From the NCBI GenBank assembly GCA_030770425.1, contig JASJFT010000172.1, positions 1-64,000 of the forward strand: a DNA stretch of 64,000 bases, written 5' to 3'. Positions 42,650-54,243 of this stretch are shown one piece after another; position 1 is the first letter of the stretch; the number at the start of each line of letters is the position of its first letter. Below the pieces are notes generated by a model. The model was not told where the DNA came from, made no database searches, and saw nothing but the letters and a program-made list of their open reading frames with translations. Position numbers and translations under genes: made by a program. The DNA comes from Darksidea phi (taxonomy: Eukaryota > Ascomycota > Dothideomycetes > Pleosporales > Lentitheciaceae).

Positions 42650-43986
42650 ATGTGTACTCAGCACCAGCCCGGGACTGTAGGAGATCTCAGAGTTCTTGTT
42701 TTCGGTAGCATGCTAACCTCTCGTTCCAGATGTGCCACTTCGTCCCCCCTTCCATCCTCCAGCACATTGCCGAGTCTGAGGCTGCTCCCGAGGAAGCACG
42801 CCAAGCAGCTATTCGCACCCTCTCAGCCGATCAGGACTTCCGCGAGCGGCGTGTGCAAGCCCTCGTGAGTGGCGGAATACCCACTGCTCCCGACGATTCT
42901 GCTATTTCGGCAGCCCAAGCACCAATTGTGAGCTCAGGCTTTGTCCCGCCCGGAATTATCGAGCATATCGCCCAGAGCGAACTGGCAGATGACGAGACTC
43001 GAGAGAGTGCAAGGGCAACATTGAGGTCAGATGCTAAGATTCGCGAACAGAGAGCGGCTCTCATCGGCCCTGCCGCGGCGGACGAGCCCCATGACCCTGA
43101 AGCTGCGGCTCTCGTGCTGAAGCGCGCCATCTACGATGGGAAAAACCTTCCCCCTCTTCCTGGTACCCTTACCCGCGCAGAAGGTGCTGCGCGCTCACGC
43201 GACAGACAGGTCAACAACGCTTATGACGGTGTCGGCATTACGGTCAAGTTCTTCCATACTGTGTTTGGTCGCAACGCTATCGACGGCAATGGCGGTACTC
43301 CTATTGTTACTGTTCATCATGACGGGGATACAAGCAATCCACTTGGTTACAACAACGCCTTCTGGGATGGCGCCCAGCTTGCTTTTGGAGATGGCGACGG
43401 CATCATCTTCGACCATTTCGCGGACTCGCTTGATGTTGTAGCACACGAATTGACCCATGCCATCACCGAGTATACAGCCGGAATTGCCTACACGAAGCAG
43501 TCCGGAGGCCTAAACGAGTCCATCTCCGACGTCTTCGCTGCGATGGTTGAGCAGTGGCACTTCAACCAGATCGCTGCCGATGCCGATTGGCTTACCGGCC
43601 AGAACCTGTTCCCCATTGCCATCAAGGGCTCAGCTCTTCGCAATATCGCCCAACCAGGAACAGCATACAACGACCCCATCCTGGGCCGTGACGCCCAGAT
43701 CGCTCATTTCAGTCAGTACAGCGACGCTCTGGATGTTCATAATACCTCCGGTATCCCTAATCGGGCGTTCTACTTGGCCGCCACCGGCTTCGGTGGCCAT
43801 ACGTGGCTGAAAGCTGGGAAAATCTGGTATAACACCTTGACCGACCCTCGTGTCAAGAAGCCTCGTGGGATCATCACTTTCAAGGAATGGGCGGATGTGA
43901 CGGTTGATCACGCCGCCAGGTTGTTCGGAGCTGCGGGATCCGTTATTGTCCGTAATGCTTGGGTCGCTGTTGGTGTTCTGGTCTAA
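42650..43986 (+). CDS. Protealysin-like M4 (thermolysin family) metalloprotease
   Basis: Two exons: 42650-42676 (nine codons, MCTQHQPGT) and 42730-43986, across a 53-nt intron with GCTAAC branch site (427 aa). Numbering on the 418-residue second exon, the zinc motif HELTH is at 239-243, the third ligand Glu263 lies in GGLNES, and the active-site HNTSGIPNRAFY follows, so the enzyme looks active. There is no signal peptide; the N-terminus resembles protealysin precursors (short propeptide with a PP motif). Uniquely, the propeptide motif occurs twice: FVPPSILQHIAES at 4-16 and FVPPGIIEHIAQS at 71-83. The M4 family is largely bacterial, so transfer from bacteria is plausible. If exon 1 is not used, translation starts at 42730. 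Confidence 0.85.
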
Positions 43987-44564
43987 TGCGAAACATGGAA
44001 GTTATAGTAAACTATCTTGATAGTATACGTCCTATAAATTGAGCTATTCTCTCTCTACCTTTGTCTATACTACAATACACCTAATAACCCTAGAAGGGAT
44101 GGACAGGAAGGCCTTTCGATAATTAACGAGCTACCAGATAATCCCGGGTCTCATAGTATATATATAAACTTCAAGTATACTCTAATACTATAACACCTCG
44201 CGATATATCCTCTTCACTAGTCTTCGGCCATCGATAAGACAAGCGGTGGCCCTAGGTATTCAAGATCTCAACACGCATCAATTGAGAATCGCCATCTATA
44301 TACCCCAACCATCCACATCCACAATCTAGCCGCCAGAATCCAAATGCTGTAGCACCCACCTACAGTGTAAAAGGTAGGAATCTACCCAACCCCTATCCAT
44401 CAAGGCATAACACAAAAACGCCACACGCTAAATAAACCCAACGTTTCAAGCCATGCAAAAAGCGACCGTCCCATGCTATGATCGTACATCCCTCAAAGCA
44501 AATCAGCCCCTACAAAAAACCAAAGTAAATACAAGCAAAGATACGCATCACTTATTTCAATCAC
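43987..44564. other. Intergenic between convergent genes
   Basis: 3' regions of the M4 protease and the kelch protein. AT-rich, no gene. Confidence 0.45.
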
Positions 44565-47500
44565 CTAGTCCTCATCCAATACTCTCGCCTTATCCTTACT
44601 CGCAACCGAACGTGCGCTACTCTTCCGCGGCGTAGATAGCGAAGCGGAGCTCTTCTTCGCGCGAATTTTGAAAGACCTGATTGAAGACGATGGGGACGGT
44701 CGTGGTGAAGCGCGAGGTGTCATTCGCGGCGAACTAGAACTCATTTTTTCGAATTTGCCTGCGAGATCTTTGACGCGGTTTGGTGTGCTGCTACTTGGTG
44801 AACCGCTATTGTCCATATTCTCGATGCTGTCTTTCGAGTTTTCACGTGCTAGAGAGAGGACGCTACTTCGGTCGACATCCGCGTTCACGACACGCAGTTT
44901 GGACTTTGGTACTGTGAACATGACTTGCACAACACGTCGCTCCACGGCGGCTTCGACGTCCCAGTCATCTTCATCCGCGGGTGTGCTAGGCCTATCATGT
45001 GTGCTAGGTACGCCGAGCTCTCCAGCGTGGATAGGTGTGCGAGGAGTAGGAAGTTGGTCATCATCAGCGAGATTGATGAGCAGATTGCCACGCTCTCTCC
45101 ATTCACGTCGTTGTCGTTCCTTCTCGGCGAGCGCCACATCCTCGGGCGCACCCCAGTCATCCCCACTGACGCGCCTCCACTTGGCGCGCGGGTCATTGGT
45201 ATCGACCTCATCGTCTATCCAGTCTTGCTTTCCTCTTTTGCTGTTCCAAAAGCTTGCGTCCGAAGCTGCTCGTCGAGGAGCTGATGCGGGGAGTGACTTG
45301 CGCTTGTCGCGGGCGGTCCGTTCTCTAGTCGGGCTCGGATCGTCGGTGTAGGGCTCAAGTTGCATTGTCGCGGTCGTGAGAGATCTCGTTCGATCGGCTG
45401 GTGTTGTGGATCTTGCCAAGGCTTTCTTTACACTCCCTAGCCAGCTTTTTCTCCTCTCTCGGCCAAGCCCTGCACGGGAAAATCCTTCTGTGACTGACGT
45501 CGCGGCGGTGATTGTGTTCGCGCGAGTCATGCTGCCCTCGGTATCGCGGCCGGAATAGCCATTCGAACCATCAGAGGTTGAGGACGTACCCGGCCTGGCT
45601 CGCTCGGGATTACCCCCTAGCAACGCCTCGCCTTCAACTTGTAGAGCCATGAACGATGAGCGAGCTGTGATGAAAGAATCAGCATCTGCGTTCGTCGTTC
45701 CTGGTCTTCCGCCACTGTGTGTGCTAGTGAACGATTGGGTACGTGGGTCAATAGGGGTCTTCCATCCACTGCCACCTCGGTTAGCTGTGTCTATCGTGGG
45801 ACTAGTGTCTGGGGTCTTGAAGGGGTTGGCGTTTGCAGCATTGTTAAGAATGGCTGCTGATCGCATTGATGCACTGCGCCCAAGACTTCCATTTGTGGAG
45901 CGCCAAGACAGATTTGACCGTGTACTGCGTTCGCTGAGGTTGGAACCGGTACGGTCTGAAGATTTCGTGGGCGATACCCTGCCATCTGGACTGGGTGTTG
46001 AACGGCGTGGCAAAGCGGGGCCGGCCGCTAGACGCCAGTCTTGATTATCGGGGTCTTCCCGAACAGGCGATGTAGGCGCGGAATGTAAGGCAAGCTTATC
46101 CTCACGACCTGTTCGACTGCTGTCGGTGAACGGATCGAGGACGGGAGCATTGTCGAAGATAGATGCATTTCCCTTCTTCAGCTGCTCCGCCATCTCCGGT
46201 TGAAGGGTCAATGGGGTGCGGTCATTGGTTCCATCCTGTTCTTGCTCTTCGTCGAGCTCGTCGATGGGATGAATATGTCCAGAGCCCCTCACCCGCCGTT
46301 CCTCATATCGAGCCACTGGCTGATTGGGTCTACCGCTCAAGCTACGTCGTAGGCCGCGAGTTGGACTTGGTATCTCTACGAGCAAGCCGGTGCGTTCCGC
46401 ATCACCCGCGTTCGCACGCCTCCAGCCTTGGCTTTGCTGGGCTCCAACAGAAGGATAGAAGTACGAGTCCGCGGCAGTATTGGGGAAGTCAGCTTGACCG
46501 CCCCGGCCATCTATTCCGGGTGACATGCAGTCGAGATTGTACCGATGGGCTTCTGTTGCTAGTTCGTGCAGCTGCCTCTCGCGTGCCTCGCGATGCTTCT
46601 TCAGTCTTCGTGTATACCATATGTAGAAGGCCATCAGACTCAGCACGGCAGCCATTCCAACACCGAGACCTGCTCCAAGCCCGGCTCTCTGAGAAGGCGT
46701 GGAGAGGGGCCCGCCCTGCGCAGGCTGTGACGACCTGACATCCGGCGGAGGTGAATATTCGTTGATCCAAGCGTTGGAGGAGACGTTGAAGAACAGGTTC
46801 CGTGAATTCTTTTCCCAGGATGCTCTTCGCCGTCGTGAGCTTGATGCGGACATTGAATACCCGCCTATGATCATCATGATCCCTCCGGGTAGCATAGCCG
46901 CACCGTGGCCATGGACACCTGAGCCATCGGGCAACCCCGACCCCGATGTCGCGGGGACGGCCCATTCCCAATTCCCTTGCCCGCCATAGCCATCACCGAC
47001 GTTGAGAACGGCTAGCTGAGGCTCTGCAGGGGTGTCCGTATCGCCTATCCAGCCCCCGAAGACGATGACGCGTGTTCCATCTGGAGTAAGGACGGCGCTG
47101 TGTCCGGAGCGGGGTTCGATCGTACTGATGTCTGCCCGAATGGCAAGGTCTGTGCGAGACGTATCCGGTTGAGAAACCGGAACGAATGTCCATCCTTGCT
47201 GTGGAAGCGAAAAGAGCGCTACCTGCGATGTATTGATGAAGGCTGAGCTTGTATGCCCGGCGATGAGGACAAAGCTTTGCTGCTGGGTTTGGGTGCCATC
47301 ACTTTGGTTTGAGAAGAGCGGCGTCAACCCAGTCAAGGTGAATCCAGCCTCCGCGATTGGTGGTCCTCGGCTGGAGGATACATCCAGCTGGTAGTTGAGA
47401 GGTTTAGCATCCGATTGGGAGGGCTCTAACGTAACCATATGGTTAGAATAGTTGGCAGACGACTGCCAGTCGCTCCTATCCCCGTCCTGGAACGGACACA

Positions 47501-48047
47501 TCCCGCCGAAGAAGTAGGCCTTAGTGCTCATGGCATCACCGTTTACAACGGCCGAGAATGACATGCCGCCACTGAAATAGTTTGGCCCTATTTCAGAGAC
47601 ATGTTTGCCATTTTGGGCGAAGCTCACATCGTCCTCTCTCCAGCTACCGTTCCCACTTTTCCCCGATGGCTCAGGTGTGAAGCTCCATATGCGACTTCCG
47701 CTCGCAGCCGGCGCACAATCTCCGGTGTATACAGTTATGTTTCCTCCATTGTCGAGAATCGCGTTGAAAGGTTGTGCCTTATCCGAGTCCAGGAAAGGGA
47801 GTGTGGGGTAAAGCGTAGTATACGGGAGCTCGGACGCCGCGATGTTGGACGATATGTCGACAGTCCCAAGCTCGAACTGCGAGGAGGAGCTGGCGGAGGG
47901 CTGGAAGACGTAGATGAGGGAGCCATTATGTAAGAGTCTTGTCGGGTTGTAGGGCATCTGAGCTGTGGTAGCTGTGAGAAGCAGAGTGATCCATAAGAAG
48001 GGTCGCTGTAACGTTGCGAGCGGCTGCGCGGTATTCGGTCGACCCAT
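44565..48047 (-). CDS. Kelch-type beta-propeller membrane protein with long cytoplasmic tail
   Basis: Single exon, 1,160 aa. A signal peptide (LWITLLLTATTAQ, about 17-29) leads into an extracellular kelch/galactose-oxidase-like beta-propeller: GHSAVLTPDGTRVIVFGGW and GHGAAMLPGGIMMIIGGY carry the kelch GG turns, with several N-glycosylation sequons in the propeller. One transmembrane helix follows at about 455-480 (GAGLGVGMAAVLSLMAFYIWY), then a basic stop-transfer and a tail of about 680 residues rich in Ser, Thr, Arg and Pro, likely disordered and phosphorylated. Such proteins in ascomycetes are thought to sit at the plasma membrane; their ligand is unknown. Copper-oxidase ligands of true galactose oxidase are not apparent, so I do not call it an enzyme. 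Confidence 0.75.
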   Translation of the reverse strand: MGRPNTAQPLATLQRPFLWITLLLTATTAQMPYNPTRLLHNGSLIYVFQPSASSSSQFELGTVDISSNIAASELPYTTLYPTLPFLDSDKAQPFNAILDNGGNITVYTGDCAPAASGSRIWSFTPEPSGKSGNGSWREDDVSFAQNGKHVSEIGPNYFSGGMSFSAVVNGDAMSTKAYFFGGMCPFQDGDRSDWQSSANYSNHMVTLEPSQSDAKPLNYQLDVSSSRGPPIAEAGFTLTGLTPLFSNQSDGTQTQQQSFVLIAGHTSSAFINTSQVALFSLPQQGWTFVPVSQPDTSRTDLAIRADISTIEPRSGHSAVLTPDGTRVIVFGGWIGDTDTPAEPQLAVLNVGDGYGGQGNWEWAVPATSGSGLPDGSGVHGHGAAMLPGGIMMIIGGYSMSASSSRRRRASWEKNSRNLFFNVSSNAWINEYSPPPDVRSSQPAQGGPLSTPSQRAGLGAGLGVGMAAVLSLMAFYIWYTRRLKKHREARERQLHELATEAHRYNLDCMSPGIDGRGGQADFPNTAADSYFYPSVGAQQSQGWRRANAGDAERTGLLVEIPSPTRGLRRSLSGRPNQPVARYEERRVRGSGHIHPIDELDEEQEQDGTNDRTPLTLQPEMAEQLKKGNASIFDNAPVLDPFTDSSRTGREDKLALHSAPTSPVREDPDNQDWRLAAGPALPRRSTPSPDGRVSPTKSSDRTGSNLSERSTRSNLSWRSTNGSLGRSASMRSAAILNNAANANPFKTPDTSPTIDTANRGGSGWKTPIDPRTQSFTSTHSGGRPGTTNADADSFITARSSFMALQVEGEALLGGNPERARPGTSSTSDGSNGYSGRDTEGSMTRANTITAATSVTEGFSRAGLGRERRKSWLGSVKKALARSTTPADRTRSLTTATMQLEPYTDDPSPTRERTARDKRKSLPASAPRRAASDASFWNSKRGKQDWIDDEVDTNDPRAKWRRVSGDDWGAPEDVALAEKERQRREWRERGNLLINLADDDQLPTPRTPIHAGELGVPSTHDRPSTPADEDDWDVEAAVERRVVQVMFTVPKSKLRVVNADVDRSSVLSLARENSKDSIENMDNSGSPSSSTPNRVKDLAGKFEKMSSSSPRMTPRASPRPSPSSSIRSFKIRAKKSSASLSTPRKSSARSVASKDKARVLDED

Positions 48048-48969
48048 GATGAGATGGTATAAGACGTCCGCAATATCTCGAGAGGACCCTTAGCCCGAAC
48101 GTGGTTGTGTTTTCTCCATTGAACGAGCACGCCGTGGGGATTGCGGGACAGCGTAGTACGAAGATCGACCTTGACGATGGACAAGAGACGGGGGAGGGGC
48201 TTCGAGGGTACGCAGATCTACAGTTCATGCACGGTTGTGATGGGAAGGCGGGTAATCGGGTCAGAAAGGTGGTCAGTAAACAGCGCCAGCCACCGATTGC
48301 GCAAAGCAGCACCGTGCCGTCCAGCTCGGACCTGTCACAAGCAAAAGTGCATACGAGAGAGACCAATCGTGTTGCTGGGTAGTCGGTAGGAGATGGCTCC
48401 AGGAATGTGGCGGCGCGGTGCCTAGCCCGGAGTGCAGCGGTCGAGCCAGACCCGGTGGCATGTAAACAGGCGTTGCCGCGGCGACGGACCCGCATGGCTT
48501 GGGGCCTCCCTGCACCCGCAGATGCGAAAGCCGCGCATGCATCCTAGGCGCTGATATGAGACGGGGCTGGTTAGCAGAGCTGATGCATGATTAGTGGACG
48601 CGACGTATGATAGGGAAAGCTGGGGAGACGGGAAGGTCAGGGCGGGGTTGCACGGAACGTGCCAAGCCCATGTTTTGGACCCAGGGTTGGTGGGGTAGTG
48701 CGATGAGCCTCCGCATCTACGACTGCTTTGCCGGAACTGTGGAAGCGCATGTAAATAGTAGAACCGCTCTGGTTCGATGCACTTATGCTGCGAAATACGC
48801 CCAAGTTGGAATTCAAACGGAAGCAGACACCCTAAAATGTCCAGAATCCAGGGTGATGGTGCGGATGTCCCCACGTTAGCTCTCTCGCCGCGACACTAGA
48901 ATCAGTCAAACAGTTGAATTGCCGCTTGATGCGTGCTCCATTTTTTCGCATACTGAGCAGACATGCCCG
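48048..48969. other. Intergenic
   Basis: Promoter of the kelch gene and 3' side of the next SDR. The ORFs here lack recognisable content. Confidence 0.4.
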
Positions 48970-49924
48970 CTAGATGCTAAACCTCATGCCTCCATTTGCG
49001 CAAATGACGCTCCCCGTAGTCCATCCCGCTTCTGGCAAGCAAAGTATGCCAATCACGCCGGCAACCTCCTCGCTGTACGCCGGCCTTCCACCAACCTTCA
49101 ACGAGGGCTCATATATCTCCTCCGTATCAATGCCCTTCCGCGGCGTCGCCAGCGGCGTGTTCTCGATGAAGGGTTTGTTCTGGGCCACGAAAGCGTCGTC
49201 GGTGCTTATGTACATATCCGTCGCCACTGGGCCTGGGTTGACAGCGTTGACGGTTGCGCGCTCGGCAAGCTCGCGGGACCATGTCCGTGTCATGCTCTCG
49301 AGCGCGGCCTTCGTCCCGCCGTATATGGACTGCGTCTTGTACCCTAGCGAAGAGCTGACCGACGACAGATTCACGATACGGCCGGAGCGGTCGTGTGGGA
49401 GGTACGGCAGAGCGGCCTGGACGAGGAAGAGCGGTCCGCGTACGTTGATGTTGTACTGACGTGCAAAGTCCTCAGCATCGACGTTCTCAATCAGGTTGTT
49501 GCCCGCTACGCCCGCATTGTTTATGATGATATCGATCTGGAATTTGTCCGTCTTCGGGTGCTTGAAGTTGTTCTTCGCGACCTCGACGACGTGCTTCGGC
49601 CCTGTCTCAGCGCCCATGTTGGCCTGCACAATGGCCGTCTTTATGCCATACTCGGCTTCGAGCTCCGAGGCGAGGTCTTCGGTGGTCTTGGTCGACGAGT
49701 CGGACGTGTAGTTGAGGACGAGGTTGCAGCCTTTGCTGGCGAGGTCGCGGGCGACGGCGGCGCCGATGCCTGACGCGGGTCAGTCGGGGTAGGAGAACGT
49801 TCGCGTGGTGTCAATCACCCCTCGACGCGCCCGTCACGATGCCCACCCTTCCCTCGAGGGGTCGCTGGCCGGAGCCACTGCCCAAGTTGGTGGAGTATGT
49901 TCTTTCGTGCGTCGGTCGTGACAT
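48970..49924 (-). CDS. Short-chain dehydrogenase/reductase, two exons
   Basis: Exons 49924-49819 and 49769-48970 across a 49-nt intron (GTGATT...CGTCAG) give 301 aa. The splice falls inside the cofactor motif and joins VTGASRG to IGAAVA, rebuilding TGxxxGIG (31-38). NNAG is at 119-122, then Ser171-172 region, Tyr185 and Lys189 in YGGTKAALE, and NPGPVATDM. The C-terminus reads GWTTGSVICANGGM, as in FabG/tetrahydroxynaphthalene-reductase-like SDRs. Substrate unknown. The gene is head-to-head with methionine synthase, separated by about 0.9 kb. Confidence 0.85.
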
Positions 49925-50829
49925 GTTTGAGGGTGTTCGTTCGTGGTAGAAAAGGCGGCAGAAAGGTGAAGCTTCAACGAGGGCTGTTCTGTGTTGCTCG
50001 ACATCATGGCGGGGTCGCCTTTAAGAAGTGGAGCAGGGGAGCTCTGATGGAGCTCTTCGGGCCAACTTTCGCCGGCAAATTATCCGCGGCTGGACTCGAC
50101 GCAAATGCATGGAGACCCATGACGGGACACGCAGGGACTTTCCGCTGGTAGGGCTATCTCGACATTCGGCCGGGACTGCGATGGGGGCTGGGGAGCGGCG
50201 GTAGGCTTGTTGTCGGTGGGGGGTTCCGGGATGGGCTGCTAATCAACCTTCACGATGCTGCGAGCTGGTGTTGAACTGGCTTCGAATGTTGCCGTCCGAC
50301 GTCGAAAGCATCTTCAGTCTTTCCTGTCGCTTGTGCGATTCGGATGGACCGGAGAGAGTCCAGATCTCTTCCAGTTCAAGCTGCTGCATGTCCTTCCCTA
50401 CTGCGACACACTTAGAGGCGTTGTACGGAGTTATGCAGCAGTCTCCGAAGTCGGCGGTATTTGTTGACTTGAAAAGGAGAGTAATAAACCCTGCCAACGC
50501 ACCACTTGAGCAGATAGAGCGGCGCTGTCGGCAAGATATGCAACATGCACCCGTATGCAACTACTGCTGGAAGCCCGGCCAGAGAACCTCGCCGGGTGTC
50601 GAGCCAGGACAGGGGCGGTGAGCGAAAGCAGCCAATGGACGACTAGCGTGTACCCCTCCCAACGTAAGACTCAAAAGCACACCACCGCCAGAAACCTAAT
50701 ATTGTGCTTCTGTCTCACCTCCCCGCCCTCTTCCCCCCTTCTCTCTTCCCACTCATCTTCTTCATCTCCCCCGATTGTGCAATCAATTCTAGATACCCTC
50801 AACCTTCTTCATTGCAGAGACTGCCCACC
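49925..50829. promoter_or_regulatory. Divergent promoter region; pyrimidine-rich leader before methionine synthase
   Basis: About 0.9 kb. The last 110 bp before ATG 50830 are strongly C/T-rich (CCGCCCTCTTCCCCCCTTCT and similar), the pattern seen before highly expressed filamentous-fungal genes. No gene is seen in the interval. Regulation by methionine or cAMP-type factors cannot be read from sequence alone. Confidence 0.4.
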
Positions 50830-53231
50830 ATGGTCCAGTCATCCGTGCTCGGTTTCCCCCGCATGGGCGGCAACCGTGAGCTGAAGAAGGCCAACGAGGC
50901 TTACTGGGCGGACAAGCTCTCCCGCGACGACCTGCTCAAGGAAGCCAAGCGTCTCCGTCTCGAGCACTGGAAGATACAAAAAGACGCTGGCGTCGACATC
51001 ATCCCCAGCAACGACTTTGCCTTCTACGATCACATCCTCGACCACATCCAGCTCTTCAACGTAGGACATCAGCCATCGATTGGAGCATGGGGCATTTCTG
51101 ACAGCTACAGGTCATCCCGGAGCGTTACTCCAAGCACGGCTTGAACAGCGTCGATGAGTACTTCGCTATGGGCCGCGGCCACCAGAAGGACGGCGTCGAT
51201 GTCCCTAGCCTGGTAAGTGAAGCGAGCGAGAAGATCCGGTGCATGAAGCTAACAAACATCCAGGAAATGGTCAAGTGGTTCGACTCCAACTACCACTACG
51301 TCAAGCCCACGTTCCAGGATGGCCAGACCTTCAAGCTCGCCTCCGACCCCAAGCCCGTCGTCGAGTTCACCGAGGCCAAGGAAGCTGGCATCCTCACCCG
51401 TCCCGTCCTCATCGGCCCCGTCTCCTTCCTTGCCCTTGGCAAGCCCGACCGCGAACAGTCCGTCGACCCCATCTCGCTCCTCGACAAGCTTCTCCCCGTA
51501 TACGTCGAGCTTCTCGAGAAGCTCAAGGCTGCTGGCGCCGAGACGGTGCAGATCGACGAGCCCGTTCTCGTGTACGACCTCCCCCAGAAGGTCAAGGATG
51601 CATTCAAGCCCGCCTATGAGAAGCTCTCTGGCGACAAACTGCCTAAGCTCGTCCTCGCCACATACTTCGGCGACGTCGTCCACAACTTTGATGTGTTCCC
51701 AAGCATCAAGCACCTCCACGCCATCCACATCGACCTTGTGAGGAACCCCGAGCAGCTCGAGGCTGTTATCGGCCAACTCGGCTCCAACCAGGTCCTCTCC
51801 GCTGGTGTGGTCGATGGTCGCAACATCTGGAAGACCAACTTCAAGCGTGCTATTGAGACCGTCGAGACTGCCATCCAGAAGCTTGGCAAGGAGCGCGTCA
51901 TCGTTGCCACCTCCAGCTCTCTCCTTCATACCCCGCACTCGCTCGATAGCGAGAAGAAGCTTCCCGCTGAGGTCAAGGACTGGTTCTCCTTCGCTGTACA
52001 GAAGACTGCTGAGGTTGTGGTGATCGCCAAGGCTGTCACCGACGGCCCTGCCGCCGTCCGTGAGGCTCTCGAAGCCAACGCCAAGTCAGTACAAGCGCGC
52101 GCTTCATCTGAGCGAACCAACAACAAGGCCGTCCAGGACCGCCAGTCAAAGGTCACAGCAGAGATGCATGAACGCAAGTCCGCCTTCCCCGAGCGTTACG
52201 CTCAGCAGAAGAGGCACCTTAGCCTACCTATCTTCCCCACTACCACTATCGGCTCTTTCCCCCAGACAAAGGAGATCCGTATCCAGCGCAACAAGTTCAC
52301 CAAGGGTGAAATCACTGCCGAGGAGTACGAGAAGTTCATCGAGGGGGAGATTGACGACGTCATCAAGATCCAGGATGAGCTCGGCCTTGACGTCTACGTT
52401 CACGGCGAGCCGGAGCGTAACGACATGGTGCAGTACTTCGGTGAGAGGCTAGATGGCTACGTCTTTACTACCAATGGCTGGGTCCAGTCCTACGGATCCC
52501 GCTGTGTGCGACCTCCCATCGTGGTCGGTGACATCTCCCGCCCTGCCCCCATGTCCGTCAAGGAGTCCAAGTACGCTGCTTCGGTCTCCAATAAGCCCAT
52601 GAAGGGTATGCTCACTGGACCCATCACATGCCTCCGATGGTCCTTCCCTCGTGACGATGTCCACCAGTCCGTACAGGCTCAGCAGCTTGCCCTTGCCCTC
52701 CGCGACGAGGTCATTGACCTTGAGGCTGCCGGTATCTACGTCATCCAGGTTGACGAGCCCGCGCTCCGTGAAGGTCTCCCCCTCCGAAAGGGTACCGAGC
52801 GCGAGAAGTACCTTGAGTGGGCTGTCAACTCCTTCAAGCTCTCTTGCGCAGGTGTTCAAGACTCGACCCAGATTCACTCCCACTTCTGCTACTCCGAGTT
52901 CCAGGACTTCTTCCACGCCATTGCCGCGCTCGATGCCGATGTTCTCTCCATCGAGAACAGCAAGAGCGACGCCAAGCTCCTCAAAGTCTTCGAGGACAAG
53001 GCCTACCCCCGTCACATTGGCCCCGGTGTCTACGACATCCACTCCCCGCGTGTCCCCTCCGAGCAGGAGATCAAGGACCGCATCGCTGAGATGCTGGTTT
53101 ACCTCAAGCCTGAGCAGCTCTGGGTCAACCCCGACTGTGGCTTGAAGACTCGCCAGTGGAAGGAGACCAAGGCCGCGCTTGTCAACCTTGTCAATGCCGC
53201 CAAGTTCTACCGCGAGAAGTACGCTTCGTAA
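50830..53231 (+). CDS. MET6: Cobalamin-independent methionine synthase (MetE/Met6)
   Basis: Transfers the methyl group of 5-methyltetrahydropteroyl-triglutamate to homocysteine, making methionine in the cytosol. Three exons: 50830-51060, 51111-51212 and 51264-53231, with introns of 50 and 51 nt, give 766 aa, the normal length. The N-terminus is the family's SSVLGFPRMGGNRELKKA; the C-terminal half starts near FPTTTIGSFPQT and carries the zinc site residues in the QIHSHFCYSEF segment and NPDCGLKTRQW, both intact. Codons end overwhelmingly in C or G, as expected for a highly expressed gene, and explain the long shadow ORFs on the other strand. Confident call. Confidence 0.97.
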
Positions 53232-54243
53232 GAAGCACGCCATTTGGCACCCGCCCGCCGCTTTTCATCAAAGCGGTCGGCTAAGCAGCAAATCAACCGC
53301 TGTATTGTAATGTGTGTAATGTCTTTATGATACCAAAAAGTTCAACCTGCATTAGTGGTCCTTTCGGTGGGTGGGTCAGGGGGTTCATGAGCGATCTCAA
53401 CATCGGCGTTCGTAGCAGACTGGTACGTCGACGTTTCCTCGGAAAATTGGGAGGCGTTTGCGGCGTAATATGGCATAGTCCGACTCGGACATGAGAACTT
53501 CAACAATAGCATGCATTTGGACAGCGGGCGGGATGGTTGACGCCTTTTGACAAGGTCGCGGCGCATTGTGTGTAAAATCTAATGAAGTTCAACACCTTCG
53601 AATAATCCTCCAATGCTTTGCAGTTGACATGTGACGTGTGTTTTTCGATGCTGTGCGCTATGGATCTCCCGCTGCCACGTCAAGAGCCTAGTCTTGCTAT
53701 ATTCCCGATAGAAGGAAGCTAGATGGTTTCCTCATCTTGTGTACCCGTCGGATACCACGTATGCTAAAACTTGTACTCGACGATATCTAAACAAGCTTTG
53801 CATCACCTGTCAAACAATTTCTCTGGGTTTCCTGTTGCGAACCATTGGACTTGTCGGACGCACGTGGGAAATCTGGACGAATGCCTCAATAGCGGGAGTC
53901 AGTCCGGTGCAACATAAGATGGAGATGCGTTGTGGACGATGCTTCCCTAGTGCGTATGCTGTTACGTTGAGTAGCATTGCATCCGTAAAAGGCGGGACGG
54001 TAAAACGCATGGCGAGATTAGTAGCGGGAGCGCAGGAGCGGGAGTGGAGGGGCGGGTAGGAAGATTGGGTGTGAGTTTGCGTTGTAGAAGGGATGTGAGC
54101 TGGCGCCGTAAAGGGAAGGAAGTTAGTTCGATCTAATCTAATATATGTAACTATGTTACTTATGACGAAGCGATGAAGTGGTAGTGTACAACGTTGACGG
54201 ACGTTAGGTTTGTAGGTTTGACGGGTCCGGGTAGTCGTTTGAG
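53232..54243. other. Intergenic
   Basis: 3' region of methionine synthase and about 0.9 kb without recognisable gene content. Confidence 0.45.

Noticed and set aside
51249..51938. 229-codon ORF on the minus strand opposite methionine synthase
   Set aside because: Shadow of MET6 caused by its strong C/G-ending codon bias; low-complexity Leu/Val/Gly/Asp content. The same holds for the ORF at 52449-53243.
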